Assembly: GCF_026745355.1 (NCBI RefSeq) | Contig: NC_079209.1 | Coordinates: 16,898,109 to 16,962,108 of the forward strand | Direction of reading: 5' to 3' | Source: Beta vulgaris subsp. vulgaris | Taxonomy: Eukaryota; Streptophyta; Magnoliopsida; Caryophyllales; Amaranthaceae | DNA: 64,000 nt | In this document: one piece after another, positions 58,599 to 64,000 of the stretch | How positions within the stretch are numbered: the stretch's first letter is position 1 | Layout: each line of letters starts with the position of its first letter | Notes under the pieces: model-generated | What the model saw: only the letters and a program-made list of their open reading frames with translations | The model's database searches: none | Told to the model about the DNA's origin: nothing | Made by a program: the position numbers and the translations under genes

Positions 58599-59314
58599 TC
58601 CCTGTTGCTCCAGCTTTTTATTTTTTTTTTTTTTTTTGGCCGGGACTTTGGAGGTGAGGTGAAGGGATGTGAAATTGTTGTTTTTGGTAACGAACAAGGA
58701 GGAATATTATGTGTATAAGTAGTGACATTATGAGATAAAGTTGTTGAGGTATATTTTCATTTTGCATGGAGAAAGAAAGGAATGTGAATGATTGTGGAAC
58801 GTATAATGGAAGTTTGTAGCTAAAGCTAAAGCTTAAAGGTAGGTTTTTTTTTTCCTTACCGTATCTTGGAGAAGTATAATAATGTAGGGGTTCTAAGCAT
58901 GTCTATTAGCTTGTTCGGTTCACTATTTTTAGGGTTTAAAAAACGAAATTAATTAACGATTTTCTTTATTTATGTTTGATCCAGCCACTGACCAATCTAT
59001 TACCATTCCTTATTGGTAATGGACTCCCCCAATTTGTTATCTCCCTCCTCCCATCCAAGTACTAAAATCCATTAGTTGGTGGTAATGATTACCATTCTAT
59101 TTCCATTTTATGGCTTGAACCAAACATCCAAGAAATATAACCATTTTTATTACCATTTTCCTCCTTTATTTGTTTCCATTCCCTTTCCATTTCAAATCTT
59201 GAACTAAATGATCCCTAAATTCTACCCGTCTTTATTACTTATTTACTTCCTAGTTTCCTACGTATGTTTTGGTGGTTGGTTACATCATTTTGACTTCTAT
59301 GTTTATATCTTTAG
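58599..59314. other. Upstream region of the NHL gene, possible MITE
   Basis: Promoter region of the minus-strand gene. A stretch at about 58905-59219 with poorly matching inverted ends (GCTTGTTCGGTTCA against GGGATCATTTAGTTCA) may be a decayed MITE. No clear TATA box was identified. Confidence 0.35.
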
Positions 59315-59579
59315 CTAGTTCTTAACCCGTGCAAAAATGCACGGGAGGCCATACTTTTATGTCATATTATAAATTACTTTTTAGAGGAAAAGAGACATAT
59401 TATTAATGACAACAACATTTTTGTTTAATGAGAGAGTGAAAATGAAACTTGAAATCAAATTAAATACACAACACATTATTAAAGGAATAACAAACAGTTA
59501 CACTTTCTCTTTATTGAAACATAAAAAAACAGTGTCAATTACAATTCTATACACAATTCAAATATTTTGAAAAACTTCC

Positions 59580-60800
59580 TTATAGACCACATTGGTTGTA
59601 AACGGACAAGTTGTCATGATCTTTATCACAAATCAAGATTTTCAAACCCTCTTTGCTTGTAACTCTTGAAATAGCCACATACAATTGTCCCCAGGGGAGA
59701 TATAAGCCAACGCATGCTAAGGACTGTACTTGGCTTTCATTAATTGTCATTGCAAAATAAACAACCAATGGGAATTGTGCTCTTCGGAATTTTATGATGA
59801 ACTTTGTTGCATCTGATGGGGTAAGTGTCATCCGCGGAATAAAAATTTATCACCAACATTAGTACCAGATACAACAACTGACTCAATAATTCGATTGTCA
59901 AGGTGCTTAACGACTAACCTGGTATCATTGCAAAGCCCAGAAGTCTGATCAATATTTCGTAGTCGCATCACCAGTGCCCCTACCTTCAAGGTTATATTAT
60001 GATTTGGCAAACCACCGCACTTGATTGTACTCAAAAATTCAGTAGAGTACATCTCGTACGTGTATTCCGAAATTCCCTTCCTCCATTGAAATTGCATCTG
60101 AACTCAAGTACGTTCTTTTTTCACCAAGTAAGCGTGACAAAACACGATCATTAACCATGTCAGCAATTTCATTAGTTGGAGCAAGAATAGCTCTTTCTTG
60201 AAAATAACTTGCTTCCTAGATGCTATCTTCTAGATCAGGATATGTGCTATCGACTATTGCAGAAATAGGGTCATCTCCTCCGTATATCAATGCTTCATGA
60301 GGAATTTCTACATTGGCTTCACCATCATTTGGTTCAGCAACTTTGTCGTCTCCGATATTCAGAATCCACTCAGAGAACTCCCTAATTTCTTCCAGATTTG
60401 ACTTACCGGATCCTATTCTGAGATGCATGTTTTTGGTTAATCTAAGCACACAACAAAAGTCCCATAAATAAGAACTATTGATTGATGAAAAGACAATATC
60501 TTGCGTGCTACCTTTGGGAACAACAGGCAATATTTGACTTAAGTCACCAGCAAACACAACCACCTTTACCACCAAATAAGATATGACGATTTGTTGGATT
60601 TATTGATTGCATAACATCATTCAAGCTTCTAACAAGAGCTTCAAAGCAATATTTATGCATCATGGGAGCTTCATACTAAATGATAAGATTTGTCTTCATA
60701 AGTAGTCTTGTCATGTCCGATCCAGGCTTAATGCCATGACATGTGGAGTTCTCATCGACATTTAGTAGTAGGCCAAATCTAGAATGCACATTTCTCCCAC
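59580..60800 (-). pseudogene. Helitron PIF1-like helicase remnant
   Basis: From the 5' side: an RFGLLLNVDEN-like stretch, YEAPMMHKYCFEAL (about 60630-60670, where relatives have an aspartate before EAP), GDLSQILPVVPKG at 60500-60545, then AEPNDGEANVEIPHEALIY, the later motifs PNHNITLKVGALVMRLRNID (about 59970-60030), FPLVVYFAMTINESQ and GQLYVAISRVTSKEGLKI (59620-59770). The family unwinds DNA during Helitron replication. Open pieces at 60216-60575, 59828-60097 and 59580-59831 are in different frames and several stops lie upstream, so it is inactive. The N-terminal Rep nuclease is not seen. Confidence 0.85.
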
Positions 60801-61463
60801 GTGGAAGGAACAAAGAGGCCTATCGTAGGATAATTTTTCATTGTCATATATGAAAGCTTAGTTAAAAAAAAAGGTCAATAAAATGTTCTAATAACAACTT
60901 TATTTTGTATTCAACATTATTTCGTACTTTATTTGAAACATACATATAGATGTAATTTATTTTGTATTTTATTGAAAACATACATAAAGATGATAACATA
61001 ACATTATGAAATAACGCCACAAATGATAAGATATTAAAATTTTTATTTTAATGAACTTTGCTTATTTCTTACTACAATTAAACTGGTCCTTTCTCTTCAA
61101 GCGATCCCTGTGAAAAAAACAACAATAAACACTCTTAAATGCCTATTATAAATTATATAATGAAATATGTGAAAAAAGTTAAATACAAAAGCCAATAAAA
61201 TAAAATAGTACACACACCTGAATAGATAAGCACATTCTTCAGCCCAATCAACATAGGTTATATGAATAACCTTAAAATATGGTAATATTTAATTGCCAAA
61301 GGTTGAGTGTAGCAAGAAGATATAAGCATATCCTATACGTGCTTCAAGTATTTTAGAAATTTCTTCCGTACTAACTCCGTGTTTATTAAAAAAAATAGTT
61401 AAAAGTATTACGAAACATTAAATTAAACGAATAAATGAGCATGGATCTTTAAATAATCAATTA

Positions 61464-61562
61464 CCTCAATATTTTTATTTAATAGAAAACCAATTTGCTT
61501 GTCCCACAGAGTGACATTTATGGATCCACTCTTGTCCTTAATTATAAGCTTCAATGACATGT
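61464..61562 (-). pseudogene. RPA-like OB-fold fragment
   Basis: The minus strand encodes MSLKLIIKDKSG then SINVTLWDKQIGFLL, resembling the single-strand DNA-binding fold of replication protein A copies carried by plant Helitrons. A second piece (VDWAEECAYLF) lies near 61215-61260. Short and tentative. Confidence 0.45.
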
Positions 61563-61570
61563 TGTAGTAA

Positions 61571-62109
61571 ATTAAATACAAAAATACGTTAGTGCACATA
61601 TTAGTAAGTTATTATAAACATACATTAGCTTGTAATATAGGTATGTTTACCATTTTTTTGGTGGCAAATTCTTATTGTGGCACATGTAAGAAATACTATG
61701 TTTTTCCACATAATTTCTTGCTGTATTACCAAAAAAAAAAAAAACGAATCAATACATTTGATACTATCGTTGTTTACATGCACTAACCGGCCAACGATTC
61801 GACAACTTATTTCGTGCATTAATAGTATAAATATTGTTATACATATAAAAATATCATAAACATAATCAAAATTAAAAAGATATTATATTGGAATTGCTTA
61901 AAATTAAAAGTGACATACATGGTTCATGTTAATAAATTTATTAATTGTTGTTCTCCTTGTATTAGATATCTTCAGTGTCAAATTTAATGAATAGATGTTT
62001 CTTTTTATCCAATTGACTTTGTGTCGGACAAAACAGTCAGTAAGAAACTTGTTACAACTTAATTTGAAAGATAAGTAAATGTAAAAATTTAAAAGAACTT
62101 AGATTATTA
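61571..62109. other. AT-rich DNA, nothing recognised
   Basis: No domain or terminal structure found. It may belong to the decayed Helitron. Confidence 0.5.
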
Positions 62110-62870
62110 GGAATATTATGATGAGACATTTGCTCCCGTGGCTAAGATGACCACAGTTCGTGCCTTTCTTGCCATTGTCGCTTCGAAAAATTGGGAATTA
62201 CATCAGATGAATGTGCAAAACGCCTTTTTACGTGGGGACCTTAATGAGGAGGTTTACATGAAATTACCTCCCGGCTTTCATGCTGATCAGCCCAGTCTTG
62301 TTTGCCGTCTACGAAAATCTCTATATGGTCTAAAGCGGGCAAGCTAAACTTGTCTCGGCTGTTAAGGGCATGGTTTCAATCAATCCTACTGTGGCTATTC
62401 TTTCTTCACCTACACTAAGGGTTCTGTTCAGCTGAATGTTCTGGTCTATGTGGATGAAAATCGTATCTGGCACGATTCCCATGCACTCACTCTCTTTAAA
62501 GATTATTTAAGCTCTGGTTTTCATATGAAGGATCTCGGGGTCCTTAATTACTTCCTTGGTCTTCCTTAATTAATTCCTTAATTACTATTGTCTCTTCGAA
62601 ACCTGCTTCCTCTCCTGGCCTATTGAGTAGAATCATTGGCTTCTGAGCCTCGTCGCGGTGATCCCTGCGCATACCAACACTTGGTTGGGCATCTGGTATA
62701 TCTTGGTGTGATGCGTCCTGACATTACATACGTTGTTCACATTCTTTCCTAGTTCATGCAAAGTCCTTGTCAAGAACATTGGGATGCTGCTTTACGTGTT
62801 GTGTGCTATCTGAAAGGCACGCCCGATCAGGGCATCCTCTTGAGTTCTCACAGTGCGCTCACTTTATCAG
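62110..62870 (+). pseudogene. Ty1/copia RT-RNase H fragment
   Basis: [20 protein letters not shown] opens the fragment (62110-62170), followed by [16 protein letters not shown] and [16 protein letters not shown], a stop at 62345, then LVYVDEN near 62440 (the second catalytic aspartate is replaced by glutamate), DLGVLNYFLGLP, RPDITYVVHIL near 62708 and LRVVCYLKGTPDQGILL near 62790. A second copia lineage, distinct from the SIRE element. No LTR pair or target duplication was found. Stops and shifts throughout. Confidence 0.85.
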
Positions 62871-63180
62871 GGCCTAGAGATAAGTATTAAAAGAGGATAG
62901 AATTGTATTTAACTAATAGGAATAGTGTCATACCTTGCTTGAGACAATGTCGACTTCTATAAATACCCCATGAGTTGAGTTACAAGGTACGTTCACAAAC
63001 ACTACACTACTTGAGATATACCAGCTTTAGCTTTATTGACTTAGTCCCTCGAGGTTTGTTTACTGTGTTCTGTATTGCAATGTATCAAATCAGCATATGT
63101 GATCAGCAGAGTATGGTAGACAAGATGGCAACTTGGCAAGCCATCTTGCTCTCACTTGACGGCTCATAATCAACTTAGAG
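62871..63180 (+). other. Possible LTR piece
   Basis: A TATA-like CTATAAATACC at about 62958-62968 follows the copia fragment and is the kind of promoter seen in copia LTRs. There is no second copy in the window, so the LTR identity is a guess. Confidence 0.3.
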
Positions 63181-63204
63181 GTTACACTATATTTGAAAAC
63201 TAAC

Positions 63205-63240
63205 TTTTAACCCGTGTAAAAAATGCACGGGAGGTATATA
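63205..63240 (-). repeat. Second Helitron-type terminus
   Basis: TTTTAACCCGTGTAAAAAATGCACGGGAGG is nearly the same as 59320-59350. The minus strand gives a hairpin followed by TTAAAAGTTAG, where CTAG would be expected. Probably a decayed end of a related element running beyond the window. Confidence 0.5.
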
Positions 63241-64000
63241 TAGATATGATATGATATGATTTCGTGCATAATCTACGGGTTGTATTTTGTTTATTAAGTA
63301 GTGTTTTTATTCAAATTTTTTTTTTATTTTGTAATTATTAGAATCCAAGTATTTAAAGTTGAAAGATTATAAAATGTAGAATTATATATCACGACATTTG
63401 TTACAACATTTTAAAGTTTAATCTTATAATTGTGTTACTTAAATTGATAAATACGTAAATGAAACAAAAAACACATCAACATGCACGGAAAGTTTTTTGT
63501 TTTATAAATTTAAGATTTTAGAATGGTCTCATAAAATCATACTTTGAATATTAGCTCGTGATTTAAATTTTTTATATTCATATTGTGTATTAATAATACA
63601 TTTTAAAATCGGTTTTAGACTTGTGCCACTTGCATGGGAAGTTTTTGTTTTAATAAATTTAAGATTTTATATTATCTCTCCTAAAATCATGGTGGAAGTA
63701 TTTAACCCGTTAATCTGTAAAAATATAAAAGTTAAGAATAAAAAAAAAACATACATATAAGATTGAAAAAGTAAATTTTAAATTGCTATTCCCATATACA
63801 GGTTTTCTAAAATATGAGTGGTCAGCTACAGGAAATCAATGGTTGAATTCATGATTATTTACTTATATATAAAAAAAATTGTTCAATACTTTTGAATTAT
63901 GGTATGAAAAGTCAACGCTTTTAGACTGAAGAACTCATGAGATAATTGATCTAAATTTTAAAACTATTAACATGTTATCTAAAATTTATGATCTTGTATT
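63241..64000. other. AT-rich DNA with a short internal repeat
   Basis: Two similar stretches near 63481-63530 and 63631-63680 (GTTTTATAAATTTAAGATTT) suggest a local duplication. No gene. Confidence 0.5.

Larger units (their letters stand above)
59315..61570 (-). mobile_element. Decayed Helitron, 3' part
   Basis: The minus strand ends CCCGTGCATTTTTGCACGGG (hairpin, 59326-59345), TTAAGAA, CTAG (59315-59318), a Helitron 3' end. Upstream on the same strand are a PIF1-type helicase remnant and an RPA-like piece, the usual cargo of plant Helitrons. The 5' end was not found. Confidence 0.65.

Overview
This 64 kb window is plant nuclear DNA, most likely from a eudicot. It is AT-rich and dominated by nested transposable elements. 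The families seen are typical of flowering plants: Ty3/gypsy Tat, Tekay and Athila-type elements, a Ty1/copia SIRE element, CACTA, Mutator-like, Helitron, Stowaway and Tourist-like MITEs. The single apparently intact host gene has plant intron borders. The species cannot be fixed from the sequence alone. No bacterial gene, CRISPR array or rRNA gene was seen.

Layout. (1) 1-1660 is AT-rich with no gene. (2) 1975-2788 and 14548-14790 are the two halves of an old LTR fragment, split by a complete Tat-lineage Ty3/gypsy element (2789-14542, target duplication atgga). That element has decayed gag-pol with the RT core deleted, an antisense multi-exon ORF, a 45-bp minisatellite and a Mutator-like insertion (9031-10210, 9-bp target duplication). 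(3) 16864-34273 is a minus-strand Athila-type element without gag-pol (target duplication atatt). It carries an extra internal LTR copy and a complete Tekay-type chromovirus (18809-29968, minus, target duplication tagga). (4) 34279-37108 holds a possible SINE, a short CACTA element and a Stowaway MITE. (5) A broken RNase H-like (RVT_3) sequence is split by an outer CACTA (37109-45294), which contains an inner CACTA (38151-44887), which contains a Mutator-like element with a decayed transposase (38424-43516). The same RVT_3 locus is cut again by a SIRE-lineage copia element (45561-55438, target duplication aagcg) with a broken pol but an intact 451-residue extra ORF. (6) 55845-56152 is a MITE built of CTGAA repeats. 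(7) 56565-58598 (minus) is a two-exon NDR1/HIN1-like (LEA_2) gene with a probable Helitron in its intron. (8) 59315-61570 is a decayed autonomous Helitron (PIF1-like helicase and an RPA-like piece, minus). A copia RT fragment (62110-62870) and a second Helitron-type terminus (63210-63235) follow.

Function. The only gene likely to act for the host is the NHL/LEA_2 membrane protein. The two most gene-like parts among the elements are accessory ORFs of unknown role: the spliced antisense ORF of the Tat element and the intact extra ORF of the SIRE element. Each host element also carries a short word far more often than chance would give (CGTCCA in Tat, CACTGAG in SIRE). That pairing is the most interesting speculative signal here.

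Caution. The two Tekay LTRs differ more by 1-4 base indels than by substitutions, so some frameshifts reported in this window may be sequencing errors.
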